A stretch of 64,000 bases of DNA from Streptomyces sp. Je 1-369 (lineage in GTDB: Bacteria > Actinomycetota > Actinomycetes > Streptomycetales > Streptomycetaceae), in NCBI RefSeq assembly GCF_026810505.1, contig NZ_CP101750.1, positions 7,428,515-7,492,514 on the forward strand, read 5' to 3'. Numbering within the stretch: position 1 is the stretch's first letter; each line of letters begins with the position of its first letter. This document shows, piece by piece, positions 15,029 to 23,996 of this stretch. The notes under the pieces were generated by a model. The model worked only from the letters and a program-made list of their open reading frames with translations, was not told the origin of the DNA and ran no database searches. The position numbers were made by a program, and so were the translations under genes.

Positions 15029-17349
15029 TGGGCGTCGAAGCGGCGGACGCCGTCGTCACCACCGATCTGGCCGTCGGCGGCATGACCTGCGCGGCCTGCG
15101 TGAAACGGGTCGAGAAGCGCCTCGCCGGACTCGACGGGGTCACCGCGACGGTCAACCTCGCGACCGGCCGCGCCCGCGTGAGCCACCCGCCGACCGTCAC
15201 CCCCGCCGACCTCGTCACCACCGTCGAGCAGGCCGGATACACGGCGGAACTGCCGGAACCCCCACGGCCGCAGGAACGTGATCCACAACCGCACCCGCGG
15301 GACCAACGAGCACAGCGAGAACAGCAACAGCAGCACCAGCAGCGGCAGCAGCTCCTGATCACCGCCCTGCTCTCCCTCCCCGTGCTCGTCCTCTCCATGG
15401 CCCCCGCCCTCCAGTTCCGCAACTGGCAGTGGCTGTGCTTCGCGCTCGCCGCGCCCGTCGCCACCTGGGGCGCGTGGCCGTTCCACCTGCGCGCGCTGCG
15501 CGGGCTGCGGCACGCGGCGGCGACCATGGACACGCTGGTCTCGCTGGGTGTCGCCGCGTCCTTCGGCTGGTCGGCGTACGCGCTCTTCCTCGGCGGTGCG
15601 GGCGACCCCGGCATGACGATGCCGTTCACCCTGCTGCCCTCCGCCGACGACGGCGTCGCGCACGTCTATCTGGAGGCGGCCGTCGGTGTCCCGCTGTTCG
15701 TCCTCGCCGGGCGGTTCCTGGAGGCGCGGGCCCGGCACGGCACCGGGCGGGCGCTGCGGTCCCTCGCGGGGCTCGCGGCCAAGGACGTCGCCGTACGGGA
15801 GGAGTCCGGCGCCGAACGCGTCGTACCCATCGGGCAGTTGGACGTGGGCCAGATCTTCGTCGTACGGCCCGGTGAGCGGGTCGCGACCGACGGAGACGTG
15901 GTCGAGGGCAGCTCCGCCGTGGACCTGTCGCTGGTCACCGGGGAGAGCGAACCCGTCGAGGTCGGGCCCGGGTCCGCAGTGACCGGCGGCGCGGTCAACG
16001 CGGGCGGGCTGCTCCTCGTCCGTGCCACGGCTGTCGGCGCCGACACCCAACTGGCCAGGATCACCCGCATGGTGACCGACGCCCAGGCGGGCAAGGCGAA
16101 CGCGCAGCGGCTCGCGGACGAGGTCGCGGGCGTGTTCGTGCCGGTCGTGCTCTCGCTCGCCGCCACGGTGCTCGGCTTCTGGCTCGGCGCCGGAGCCGAC
16201 CCGCAGGCCGCCGTCACCGCGTGCGTGGCCGTGCTCGTCGTCGCCTGCCCGTGCGCTCTGGGCCTGGCCACGCCCACCGCCCTGATGGCCGCGACCGGCC
16301 GGGGCGCCCAGCTCGGTGTCCTGGTCACCGGGCCGCAGGCCCTCGAAGCGCTGAAGCACGTCGACACCGTCGTCCTCGACAAGACCGGCACCCTGACCTC
16401 CGGGCACATGAGCGTCACCGCGTGCACGGCGGCGCCCGACGGCATCGGCAAGGAGGCCGCGCTGCGGCTCGCCGGAGCCGTGGAGCAGGGCTCGGAACAC
16501 CCGCTGGGCCGCGCGATCACCGCGTACGCGAGGAAGGCCGCCCCACAGGAACAGCTGCCGCCGGTCCGAGAGTTCGCCGCCCAGGCGGGACGGGGCGTCC
16601 GGGGCGTGGTCGACGGCCACGTCGTCGAAGTCCGGGCCCCCGGCGACGAGTTGGAGGGGCCGCTCGCCCGCGCACTGGCGGAGGCCGAGGGCGCCGCGCA
16701 CACCCCCGTCCTGATCCTGGTGGACGGCGGGCCCGAGGCGCTCGTCGCCGTCGGAGACCTGGTGCGGCCCGGCAGCTACCGTGCCGTGGACCAACTGCGG
16801 CGCCTCGGAGTACGCCCCGTCCTGGCCACCGGCGACCGCGAGGCCACCGCCCGCGCCGTCGCCGAAGACCTCGGCATCGACGAAGTGCACGCCCGCTGCA
16901 CACCCGCGGGAAAGGCGGCCCTCGTGCGGGAGTTGAGGGAAGGCGGCCGCCGCGTCGCGGTCATCGGTGACGGCGTGAACGACGCCGCGGCGCTCGCGGG
17001 CGCCGACCTCGGCATCGCCATGGGCGGCGGCACCGACGTGGCGATCGGCGCCGCCGACGTGACGCTCGTCCGCGGCGACATCGAGGCCGTCGCGGACGCG
17101 GTCCGCCTCGCCCGCCGCACCCTGCGCACCATCCGCGTCAACCTCCTGTGGGCCTTCGGCTACAACGCCGTCACGGTGCCGCTCGCCGCGGTGGGCCTGC
17201 TGAACCCCATGGTCGCCGCCGCGGCGATGTCGGCGAGTTCCCTGCTGGTGGTCGGCAACAGCCTGCGCCTGCGCACCTGGCGCCCGGCCCGCGGCCCGGC
17301 GCCGCGCCCGCACCGCGACCGTCGCCAGAACCGTGGAGGCCACCGATGA
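15028..17349 (+). CDS. copA: Copper-translocating P1B-type ATPase (CopA-like)
   Basis: A 773-residue heavy-metal pump expected to export Cu(I). Domains in order: an N-terminal HMA metal-binding domain with GMTCAAC (Cys21, Cys24), a Gln/Arg-rich linker (about residues 95-115), membrane helices, the actuator TGE in VTGESEP, the transmembrane CPC motif (407-409), the phosphorylation site DKTGT (Asp451), the EHPLG histidine-proline motif and the hinge GDGVND (about 647). CPC and the HMA sequence favour copper or silver over zinc. It is overlapped at both ends by neighbouring genes, forming a copper-handling operon. No CsoR gene or clear CsoR site is visible nearby. Confidence 0.93.
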   Translation: MGVEAADAVVTTDLAVGGMTCAACVKRVEKRLAGLDGVTATVNLATGRARVSHPPTVTPADLVTTVEQAGYTAELPEPPRPQERDPQPHPRDQRAQREQQQQHQQRQQLLITALLSLPVLVLSMAPALQFRNWQWLCFALAAPVATWGAWPFHLRALRGLRHAAATMDTLVSLGVAASFGWSAYALFLGGAGDPGMTMPFTLLPSADDGVAHVYLEAAVGVPLFVLAGRFLEARARHGTGRALRSLAGLAAKDVAVREESGAERVVPIGQLDVGQIFVVRPGERVATDGDVVEGSSAVDLSLVTGESEPVEVGPGSAVTGGAVNAGGLLLVRATAVGADTQLARITRMVTDAQAGKANAQRLADEVAGVFVPVVLSLAATVLGFWLGAGADPQAAVTACVAVLVVACPCALGLATPTALMAATGRGAQLGVLVTGPQALEALKHVDTVVLDKTGTLTSGHMSVTACTAAPDGIGKEAALRLAGAVEQGSEHPLGRAITAYARKAAPQEQLPPVREFAAQAGRGVRGVVDGHVVEVRAPGDELEGPLARALAEAEGAAHTPVLILVDGGPEALVAVGDLVRPGSYRAVDQLRRLGVRPVLATGDREATARAVAEDLGIDEVHARCTPAGKAALVRELREGGRRVAVIGDGVNDAAALAGADLGIAMGGGTDVAIGAADVTLVRGDIEAVADAVRLARRTLRTIRVNLLWAFGYNAVTVPLAAVGLLNPMVAAAAMSASSLLVVGNSLRLRTWRPARGPAPRPHRDRRQNRGGHR

Positions 17350-17876
17350 GCGACACGTACTCCTGGCGGCCCTCCCGCCGCAGGATCCGCGAAGGACTCG
17401 GCGGCGCGCTCGAACCCGTCGCCGCCTGCGCCGTCGCCCTGGGGCTGCTCACCGTGTGGACCGGCTCCGGTGGCGCGGGCAGTCCCGCCCGGGTCGAGGT
17501 CGCCGACGGGACGGTCTTCCTGCCGTACGGCAACACGCGCGAGAGCGCGGCGTTCTTCCGGATAACCAACTCCGGCGGCTCCGGCGACCGGTTGACCTCC
17601 GTGGCGTCACCCGTGCTCGACGACGTGATGCTCGCCCGGTACGCGCCCACGGGCAGCGGCGCCGCCGGTATGCGCATGGTGGACTCCGCCGCCGTCCCGG
17701 CAGGCGAGGGCCTCACCATGTCGCCGTACGGCCTGGACGTCATGGTGCGTCTGCGCGAGCCGCTGCGCCTCGGCGAACGCATCCCCTTCGTCCTCACCTT
17801 CCGTGAGGGCAGGACCGTCAGGACGGAAGCGGTCGTGATCCGCCCGTCCTACGGGAGCGAGGAACGGCCCCACTAA
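17346..17876 (+). CDS. PCu(A)C-like copper chaperone-type membrane/exported protein
   Basis: A 176-residue protein with an N-terminal hydrophobic segment (about residues 22-42) acting as signal or anchor, followed by a single domain that resembles PCu(A)C copper chaperones. Corresponding features are DGTVFLPYGNTRESAAFFRITNSG, the region around MLARY, MRMVDSAAVPAGEGLTMSPYGLDVMV and a final FVLTFREG. Methionines are frequent where the copper ligands lie, but the exact HxnMx(21)HxM pattern is incomplete. The ATG overlaps the ATPase stop. It would take copper outside the membrane, complementing the pump. Confidence 0.72.
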   Translation: MSDTYSWRPSRRRIREGLGGALEPVAACAVALGLLTVWTGSGGAGSPARVEVADGTVFLPYGNTRESAAFFRITNSGGSGDRLTSVASPVLDDVMLARYAPTGSGAAGMRMVDSAAVPAGEGLTMSPYGLDVMVRLREPLRLGERIPFVLTFREGRTVRTEAVVIRPSYGSEERPH

Positions 17877-17925
17877 GGGCGGGATGGTCACTCCTCCCGA
17901 CCATCACACTGTCTACTCTGTGCGG

Positions 17926-18609
17926 ATGTCCGAGCGAAACGATCAAGTCGTCCGGGTCACCGCCGCATGGCAGCGGCTGACCGACTGGCTGAAGGCACAC
18001 GCCCCCACGTCGTACGCCTCCCTGCTCCCGCCCGCCGCCGAGGACGAGATCCGCGCGGCCGATGCCCGGTTGACGGACGCCCTCGGGTACGGGCTGCCCG
18101 CGGAACTCGTCGCCGTGTGGCGGCTGTGCGGCGGCGTGGAGCACCAGTACATCGAGGCGAACGAGGACGAGGGCGAGGTCGGCTCCGGGGCGTTCCTGCC
18201 GGACGGCGTGCTGCTCGGGCCCGCGGACGCGCTGCGCCCGCGCCTGCCGGGCACCGGCCGACGGGACTACTGGGACGGGGCGCGGGTCGTCCCGTGGCTC
18301 ACGGGCGACGAGGCCGGGCCCGAGTACGGCCAGTACGTGTCCGAGGACGGCGTCGGCCGGTGGTCGACGATGTCGGGGCCCGACGTGTCCGCGCCGGACC
18401 ATCCGTCCGCGGCCGCCTACCTCGAAGCCGTCCACCGCACGCTGGTCGAGGGACCCGGCGACCGGCTCGGCGTGGATGTCCCCGGCATCGTGTGGGGCTG
18501 CCTCGTGTGGGACGACCCACGGGACCCGCGCCTGGACGACGCCCTGCCGCACTGGACACCCCTTCACGGCGATGCCCGGCGTGGTTGCGAAACTGGTGGC
18601 GGCAACTGA
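17926..18609 (+). CDS. SMI1/KNR4-family protein
   Basis: A 227-residue soluble protein with an N-terminal WQRLTDWLKAH helix and a central SMI1/KNR4-like core (GYGLPAELVAVWRLCGG, PWLTGDEAG, AAAYLEAVHRTL). These domains occur as toxin-immunity proteins and in general regulatory roles; no toxin gene is adjacent here. ATG at 17926 is preferred although it lacks a ribosome binding site: TACTCT lies a few bases upstream like a -10 element, so the mRNA may be leaderless. A start at 17884 is possible. Confidence 0.75.
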   Translation: MSERNDQVVRVTAAWQRLTDWLKAHAPTSYASLLPPAAEDEIRAADARLTDALGYGLPAELVAVWRLCGGVEHQYIEANEDEGEVGSGAFLPDGVLLGPADALRPRLPGTGRRDYWDGARVVPWLTGDEAGPEYGQYVSEDGVGRWSTMSGPDVSAPDHPSAAAYLEAVHRTLVEGPGDRLGVDVPGIVWGCLVWDDPRDPRLDDALPHWTPLHGDARRGCETGGGN

Positions 18610-18660
18610 TGTGAGTGTGAGCTGTCCGGTCATCCGACCCCGGGGGAGTGGGAGAAGCTT

Positions 18661-19494
18661 GTGAAGATCCTGATCAGCGCCGACATGGAGGGCGCCACCG
18701 GCGTGACCTGGCCGGCCGACGTGCTGCCCGGCACCCCGCAGTGGGAGCGGTGCCGGGCGATGTTCACCTCGGACGTCAACGCCGCCGTGCTCGGGTTCTT
18801 CGACGGCGGCGCCGACGACGTGCTCATCAACGAGGCGCACTGGACCATGCGCAACCTGCTACTGGAGAACCTGGACGACCGGGTGGAAATGCTCACCGGA
18901 CGCCACAAGTCGCTCTCCATGGTGGAGGGCGTGCAGCACGACGACGTCGACGGCATCGCGTTCATCGGCTACCACGCGGGCGCCGGCATGGAGGGCGTCC
19001 TCGCGCACACCTACCTCGCCAACCAGATCACCGGCGTGTGGGTCAACGGCGTCCGGGCCAGCGAGGGGCTGCTCAACTCCCACGTCGTCGCCGAGTACGG
19101 CGTCCCCGTCGTGCTCGTCACCGGCGACGACCTGGCCTGCGAGGACGCCCTCGGCTACGCGCCCGGCGCGCTCAAGGTCGCCGTCAAGGACCACGTCTCG
19201 CGGTACGCCGCGGTCTGCCGCACCCCGGCCCGCACCGCCGCGGACATCCGCGCCGCGGCCAAGGAAGCCGCCGCGCTGGCCGTGCGCCACGAACCGGTGC
19301 ACGACGGGCCGTTCACCATCGAGGTCGAGTTCGACGCCGAGCACCTCTCCATGGCGTCGACCGTCGTGCCGGGTGTGCGCCGTACGGGGGAGCGCAAGGT
19401 CGCTTACGACAGCGAGACGATGTACGAGGGGATCCGTACCTTCAAGGCGGTTACGACGATCGCCTCTGCCGCCGTGGAGGAGCAGTATGGCTGA
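18661..19494 (+). CDS. M55-family D-aminopeptidase (DppA-like)
   Basis: A 277-residue zinc peptidase of the DppA family, which removes N-terminal D-amino acids from short peptides. The signature SADMEG gives the zinc ligands Asp8 and Glu10; further ligand or catalytic positions are visible in NEAHW and GYHAGAGMEG. GTG at 18661 follows GGGAG by a suitable distance. It is the first gene of a run of four overlapping peptidase genes (18661-23822), which suggests stepwise degradation of D-amino-acid-containing peptides such as murein fragments. Confidence 0.88.
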   Translation: MKILISADMEGATGVTWPADVLPGTPQWERCRAMFTSDVNAAVLGFFDGGADDVLINEAHWTMRNLLLENLDDRVEMLTGRHKSLSMVEGVQHDDVDGIAFIGYHAGAGMEGVLAHTYLANQITGVWVNGVRASEGLLNSHVVAEYGVPVVLVTGDDLACEDALGYAPGALKVAVKDHVSRYAAVCRTPARTAADIRAAAKEAAALAVRHEPVHDGPFTIEVEFDAEHLSMASTVVPGVRRTGERKVAYDSETMYEGIRTFKAVTTIASAAVEEQYG

Positions 19495-20848
19495 CCAGCA
19501 AGTGCAGGACGTGGAGCAGAAGCCCGGCGAACACGTGGACGCGCGGGCGCTCGACGAGGTCGTGACGTTCACCTCCGAGCTCATCCGCATCGACACCACC
19601 AACCGAGGCGGCGGCGACTGCCGCGAGCGGCCCGCCGCCGAGTACGCGGCCGAGCGCCTCGCCGAAGCGGGCCTCGAACCCCTGCTCCTGGAGCGCACCC
19701 CGGGCCGCACCAACGTCGTCGCCCGTATCGAGGGCACGGACCCGGGCGCCGACGCCTTGCTCGTCCACGGGCACCTCGACGTCGTGCCCGCGGAGGCCGC
19801 CGACTGGAGCGTCGACCCGTTCTCCGGCGAGATCCGCGACGACGTCGTCTGGGGGCGCGGCGCCATCGACATGAAGAACATGGACGCGATGATCCTGTCC
19901 GTCGTCCGGCAGTGGGCCCGCGCGGGGGTGCGGCCCCGGCGCGACCTCGTGATCGCGTTCACCGCCGACGAGGAGGCCAGCGCCGCCGACGGTTCGGGCT
20001 TCCTCACCGACCGTCACGCCGCGCTCTTCGAGGGCTGCACGGAAGGCATCAGCGAGTCGGGGGCCTTCACCTTCCACGACGGCCGCGGCAACCAGATCTA
20101 CCCCATCGCGGCGGGAGAGCGTGGTACCGGCTGGCTCAAGCTCACCGCGCGCGGCAAGGCGGGCCACGGCTCGAAGGTCAATCACGCCAACGCGGTCAGC
20201 AGGCTGGCCGGCGCCATCGCCCGCATCGGCGAGCACCGCTGGCCGGTCCGGCTCACCCCGACCGTGCACGCCTCGCTCGTCGAACTGGCCGCGCTGTACG
20301 GCCTGGAGACCGACCCCGACGCGCCGGGCTACGACGTGGACGCCTTCCTGGAGAAGCTCGGTCCGACCGCCGACCTCGTCGCGCCGACCGTCCGCAACAG
20401 CGCCAATCCGACGATGCTGCAGTCGGGTTACAAGGTCAATGTGATCCCTGGGGAGGCAGTGGCGTACGTGGACGGCCGCTTTCTGCCCGGCGGCGAGGAA
20501 GAGTTCCAACGAACGCTTGACCGACTCACGGGGCCTGACGTCGACTGGGAGTTCCACCACCGCGAGGTGGCGCTGCAGGCGCCGGTCGACTCGCCGACGT
20601 ACGCGCGCATGAGGGCGGCCGTCGGGGAGTTCGCGCCGGAGGGCCACGTCGTGCCGTACTGCATGTCGGGCGGCACGGACGCCAAGCAGTTCTCGCGGCT
20701 CGGCATCACCGGCTACGGCTTCTCGCCGCTGAGGACACCGGAGGGCTTCGACTACCAGGCGCTCTTCCACGGAGTCGACGAGTGCGTCCCGGTCGACGCG
20801 CTGCACTTCGGCGTCCGAGTCCTCGACCGCTTTCTGCGTACGGCCTAG
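19487..20848 (+). CDS. M20-family metallopeptidase
   Basis: A 453-residue two-domain zinc exopeptidase. The catalytic-domain motifs are HGHLDVVP (about residue 93), the bridging Asp in GRGAIDMKNM, the Glu pair in FTADEEAS and a late SGGTDAKQF; the inserted dimerisation domain spans roughly 210-330. ATG at 19487 overlaps the M55 stop by 8 bases and the stop abuts the S9 gene. Family members cleave dipeptides or deacylate amino acids; the exact substrate here is unknown, but the operon points to short peptides. Confidence 0.9.
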   Translation: MADQQVQDVEQKPGEHVDARALDEVVTFTSELIRIDTTNRGGGDCRERPAAEYAAERLAEAGLEPLLLERTPGRTNVVARIEGTDPGADALLVHGHLDVVPAEAADWSVDPFSGEIRDDVVWGRGAIDMKNMDAMILSVVRQWARAGVRPRRDLVIAFTADEEASAADGSGFLTDRHAALFEGCTEGISESGAFTFHDGRGNQIYPIAAGERGTGWLKLTARGKAGHGSKVNHANAVSRLAGAIARIGEHRWPVRLTPTVHASLVELAALYGLETDPDAPGYDVDAFLEKLGPTADLVAPTVRNSANPTMLQSGYKVNVIPGEAVAYVDGRFLPGGEEEFQRTLDRLTGPDVDWEFHHREVALQAPVDSPTYARMRAAVGEFAPEGHVVPYCMSGGTDAKQFSRLGITGYGFSPLRTPEGFDYQALFHGVDECVPVDALHFGVRVLDRFLRTA

Positions 20849-20871
20849 TGAAAATGGGGGAAGAGAAGGAC

Positions 20872-22881
20872 ATGATGCAGACCCTGGCGTACGGATCATG
20901 GCCGTCGCCGATCGATGCCGAGCTCGCCGCGACCCACGACGGCGCTCCGGGGTTCGTGGGCTTCGTCGGCGCCGAGACCTGGTGGACGGCGCCGCGCCCC
21001 ACCGAGGGGGGCCGGCGCGCGCTGGTGCGGCGGCTGCCCGACGGCGAGGAGCGGACGGTGCTGCCCGCGCCGTGGAACGTACGCAGCCGCGTCGTCGAGT
21101 ACGGCGGCCGTCCCTGGGCCGGGGCCGAGCGCCCCGAGGGCCCGCTCGTGGTCTTCGTCGACTTCGCCGACCAGCGCCTGTACGCGTACGAGCCGGACGC
21201 CCCCGGCGCCGAACCGAGACCCCTGACCCCGGTCTCCGGCATCGGCGGCGGGCTGCGCTGGGTCGACCCCGTGCTGCGCCTTGACCGGGGCGAAGTCTGG
21301 TGCGTCCTGGAGGAGTTCACCGGCGAGGCACCGACCGACGTACGCCGCGTCATCGCCGCGGTGCCGCTCGACGGAACGGCGGCAGCGGACCGCGACGCCG
21401 TGCGCGAACTGTCCGACGGCAGGCACCGGTTCGTCACCGGGCCACGCCTGTCGCCCGACGGCGCCCACGCCGCCTGGCTCGGCTGGGACCACCCGCGCAT
21501 GCCGTGGGACGGCACAGAGCTGACGCTCGCCGCGGTGCGCGAGGACGGCACGTTCGGTCCGGCCCGTACGTTCGCGGGCGGCCCCGAGGAGTCGGTCGCG
21601 CAGGTCGAATGGGCCCACGACGGGCGGCTGCTGTTCTCCAGCGACCGCACGGGCTGGTGGAACCTGTACCGGGCGGACCCGCGTGACACCGGCGACACCG
21701 GCGGCGACTCCGTCTACGTACAGCCGCTCTGTCCGCGCGAGGAGGAGTTCGCGGGACCGCTGTGGCAGGTCGGCTGGAACTGGTTCGCCCCGCTGGAGAG
21801 CGGACTGATCGCCGTCGTGCACGGCACGGGCGCCACCGCCCTCGGCATACTCGACCCCGAGACGGGCGAGGTCGTCGACGCCGCGGGACCCTGGACGGAG
21901 TGGGCCTCGACGGTCGCCGCGCACGGCTCGCGCGTCACCGGCGTCGCCGCGAGCCCCCGCAGCGCGTACGAAGTCGTGGAGCTGGACACCTGCACCGGCC
22001 GCGCCCGCGTCGTCGGCGCCGCCCACGACGACCCGGTGGACCCCGCGTACTACCCGGAACCACACATCCGCACCTTCTACGGCCCCGCCGGACGCGAGAT
22101 CCACGCGCACCTCTACCCGCCCCACCACCCCGGCCACGTCGCGCCCGACGACGAACTGCCGCCCTACGTGGTGTGGGCGCACGGCGGCCCCACCGGCCGC
22201 GCGCCCCTCGTGCTCGACCTGGCCATCGCCTACTTCACCTCGCGCGGCATCGGCGTCGCCGAGGTCAACTACAGCGGCTCCACCGGGTACGGCCGCGCCT
22301 ACCGCAACCGGCTGCGCGAACAGTGGGGCATCGCCGACGTCGACGACTGCGCCGCCGTCGCCCTCGCCCTCGCCGACGAGGGGACCGCCGACCGCGCCCG
22401 CCTCGCAGTCCGCGGCGGCAGCGCGGGCGGCTGGACCGCCGCCGCCTCCCTGACCTGCACGGACGTCTACGCCTGCGGCACGATCAGCTACCCCGTCCTC
22501 GACCTCACCGCGTTCGCGTCGGGGGAGACCCACGACCTGGAATCAAAGTACCTGGAGTCCCTCGTGGGCCCGCTCGACACCGAGCCGGGGCGGTACGAGG
22601 AACGCTCACCGGCCCGCCACGCCGAACTCATCACCGCGCCGTTCCTGCTCCTCCAGGGCCTCGACGACGTCATCTGCCCGCCCGCCCAGTCCGAGCGGTT
22701 CCTCGCCAGGATGGAGGGGCGCGGCGTCCCGCACGCCTACATCGCCTTCGAGGGCGAGGGGCACGGATTCCGCCGCGCCGACACCATGGTCCGCGCGCTG
22801 GAGGCCGAACTCTCCCTGTACGCGCAGGTGTTCAGGATCGACGTCGCGGGACGCGTCCCCACCCTGGAGCTCGCCAAGTGA
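20872..22881 (+). CDS. S9-family prolyl oligopeptidase-type serine peptidase
   Basis: A 669-residue protein with an N-terminal beta-propeller (about 1-400) and a C-terminal alpha/beta hydrolase domain. The catalytic triad is visible: Ser in GGSAGGW (about 515), Asp in LDDVICP (about 598) and His in GEGHGF (about 629). Such enzymes trim or cleave short peptides, often after proline or as acylaminoacyl peptidases. AAGGAC immediately before two adjacent ATGs at 20872 and 20875 makes either possible; the GTG at 20848 overlapping the M20 stop is another option. Its stop overlaps the next start. Confidence 0.9.
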   Translation: MMQTLAYGSWPSPIDAELAATHDGAPGFVGFVGAETWWTAPRPTEGGRRALVRRLPDGEERTVLPAPWNVRSRVVEYGGRPWAGAERPEGPLVVFVDFADQRLYAYEPDAPGAEPRPLTPVSGIGGGLRWVDPVLRLDRGEVWCVLEEFTGEAPTDVRRVIAAVPLDGTAAADRDAVRELSDGRHRFVTGPRLSPDGAHAAWLGWDHPRMPWDGTELTLAAVREDGTFGPARTFAGGPEESVAQVEWAHDGRLLFSSDRTGWWNLYRADPRDTGDTGGDSVYVQPLCPREEEFAGPLWQVGWNWFAPLESGLIAVVHGTGATALGILDPETGEVVDAAGPWTEWASTVAAHGSRVTGVAASPRSAYEVVELDTCTGRARVVGAAHDDPVDPAYYPEPHIRTFYGPAGREIHAHLYPPHHPGHVAPDDELPPYVVWAHGGPTGRAPLVLDLAIAYFTSRGIGVAEVNYSGSTGYGRAYRNRLREQWGIADVDDCAAVALALADEGTADRARLAVRGGSAGGWTAAASLTCTDVYACGTISYPVLDLTAFASGETHDLESKYLESLVGPLDTEPGRYEERSPARHAELITAPFLLLQGLDDVICPPAQSERFLARMEGRGVPHAYIAFEGEGHGFRRADTMVRALEAELSLYAQVFRIDVAGRVPTLELAK

Positions 22882-23822
22882 TACCCCTCGTACGGCCTCC
22901 GCGCCTCACGCCCGGCGCGCGGGTGGCCGTCGTCGCACCGAGCGGACCTGTCCCCGACGACCGCCTCGACGCGGGCCTGGACATCCTGCGCGGCTGGGAC
23001 CTGGAACCCGTCGTCGCACCCCATGTCCGCGACCGCCACCCCGAGTTCGGCTATCTCGCGGGGACGGACGCCGACCGCGCCCGCGACCTGGAACAGGCGT
23101 GGTGCGACCCGTCCGTGGCCGCCGTGTTCTGCGCCCGCGGCGGATACGGCGCCCAGCGCATGGTGGACCTCGTCGACTGGCAGGCGATGCGGCGCGCGAC
23201 CGGCGTCGCCGGGCCCAAGGTGTTCCTCGGCTACAGCGACATCACCGCCCTGCACGAGGCCTTCGCCACCCGCCTCGGCGTCGCCACCCTGCAGGGCCCG
23301 ATGACCGCCACGGTCGGCTTCCTCAAGAACGCCCGCGCCCAGGACCACCTGCGCACCACGCTCTTCGCGCCCGAGGAGGCCCGCGTCATCCGGGCCGACT
23401 CCCCGCACGCGAGGGCCCTCGTCGGCGGCCGGGCCAGGGGTGTCACGTTCGGCGGCTGTGTGTCGCTGCTCGCCGCCGACCTCGGCACGCCCACGGCCAG
23501 GACATCCGCCCGCGGGGGCCTGCTCTGTATCGAGGACATCGGCGAGGAGGCGTACCGCATGGACCGGATCCTCACCCAACTCCTGCGCGCCCGCTTGCTC
23601 GACGGGGTGGCCGGGGTCGCGCTCGGGTCGTGGGAGGAGTGCGGGGACCGCGACGAGCTGCGGGCGCTCTTCGCGGACCGGCTCGGCGGGCTCGGCGTGC
23701 CGGTGGCGGAGGAGCTCGGGTTCGGGCACTGCGACGGGGCGCTGACCGTGCCGTTCGGGGTGGCGGCCGAACTCGACGCGGACGCCGGGACGTTGACACT
23801 GGACGAGCCCGCGCTCGTCTGA
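22878..23822 (+). CDS. S66-family LD-carboxypeptidase
   Basis: A 314-residue serine peptidase of the murein LD-carboxypeptidase/MccF family, which cleaves between an L- and a D-amino acid. The nucleophile serine is in LGYSDIT (about residue 119), and a Glu in CIEDIGEEAYRMDRIL and a His in GFGHCDG fit the other two catalytic positions. The GTG start overlaps the S9 stop (GTGA). As the last gene of the peptidase operon it strengthens the case that the cluster handles muropeptides. MccF-like peptide-antibiotic inactivation is the alternative. Confidence 0.9.
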   Translation: MIPLVRPPRLTPGARVAVVAPSGPVPDDRLDAGLDILRGWDLEPVVAPHVRDRHPEFGYLAGTDADRARDLEQAWCDPSVAAVFCARGGYGAQRMVDLVDWQAMRRATGVAGPKVFLGYSDITALHEAFATRLGVATLQGPMTATVGFLKNARAQDHLRTTLFAPEEARVIRADSPHARALVGGRARGVTFGGCVSLLAADLGTPTARTSARGGLLCIEDIGEEAYRMDRILTQLLRARLLDGVAGVALGSWEECGDRDELRALFADRLGGLGVPVAEELGFGHCDGALTVPFGVAAELDADAGTLTLDEPALV

Positions 23823-23913
23823 CCGCCCCACTCTTCCAAGGGCTCTCCGCCCCTTCACGGAATCTCCGTGGTTCTCCCCGCAGAAACCGCTGTCACAGCC
23901 GTTGACCTCGACA

Positions 23914-23925
23914 TGACACGTGTCA
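23914..23925. promoter_or_regulatory. Perfect 12-bp palindrome upstream of the secreted hydrolase
   Basis: TGACACGTGTCA is fully palindromic and lies shortly after a TTGACC element (23902), in the position of an operator overlapping a promoter. The downstream gene starts at 23997. No dedicated regulator gene is adjacent. Confidence 0.4.
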
Positions 23926-23996
23926 CACCATGTCTCCGCCGGTACTTACCGGCCAGTAGTCGCCGGTCGTCGGCCGTCCTCAGCGTGGAGGTCCCC

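Noticed and set aside
13330-17343. A 1337-codon open frame on the minus strand
   Set aside because: It is antisense to the kinase end, regulator, copper operon and others. Its composition is Arg/Gly/Ala-rich without domains. Long antisense frames are normal in very GC-rich genomes.
20848-20866. TGAAAATGGGGGAAG as a second Zur box
   Set aside because: Only the left half matches; the right half is not the inverted partner, and the downstream gene is a peptidase with no link to zinc uptake.
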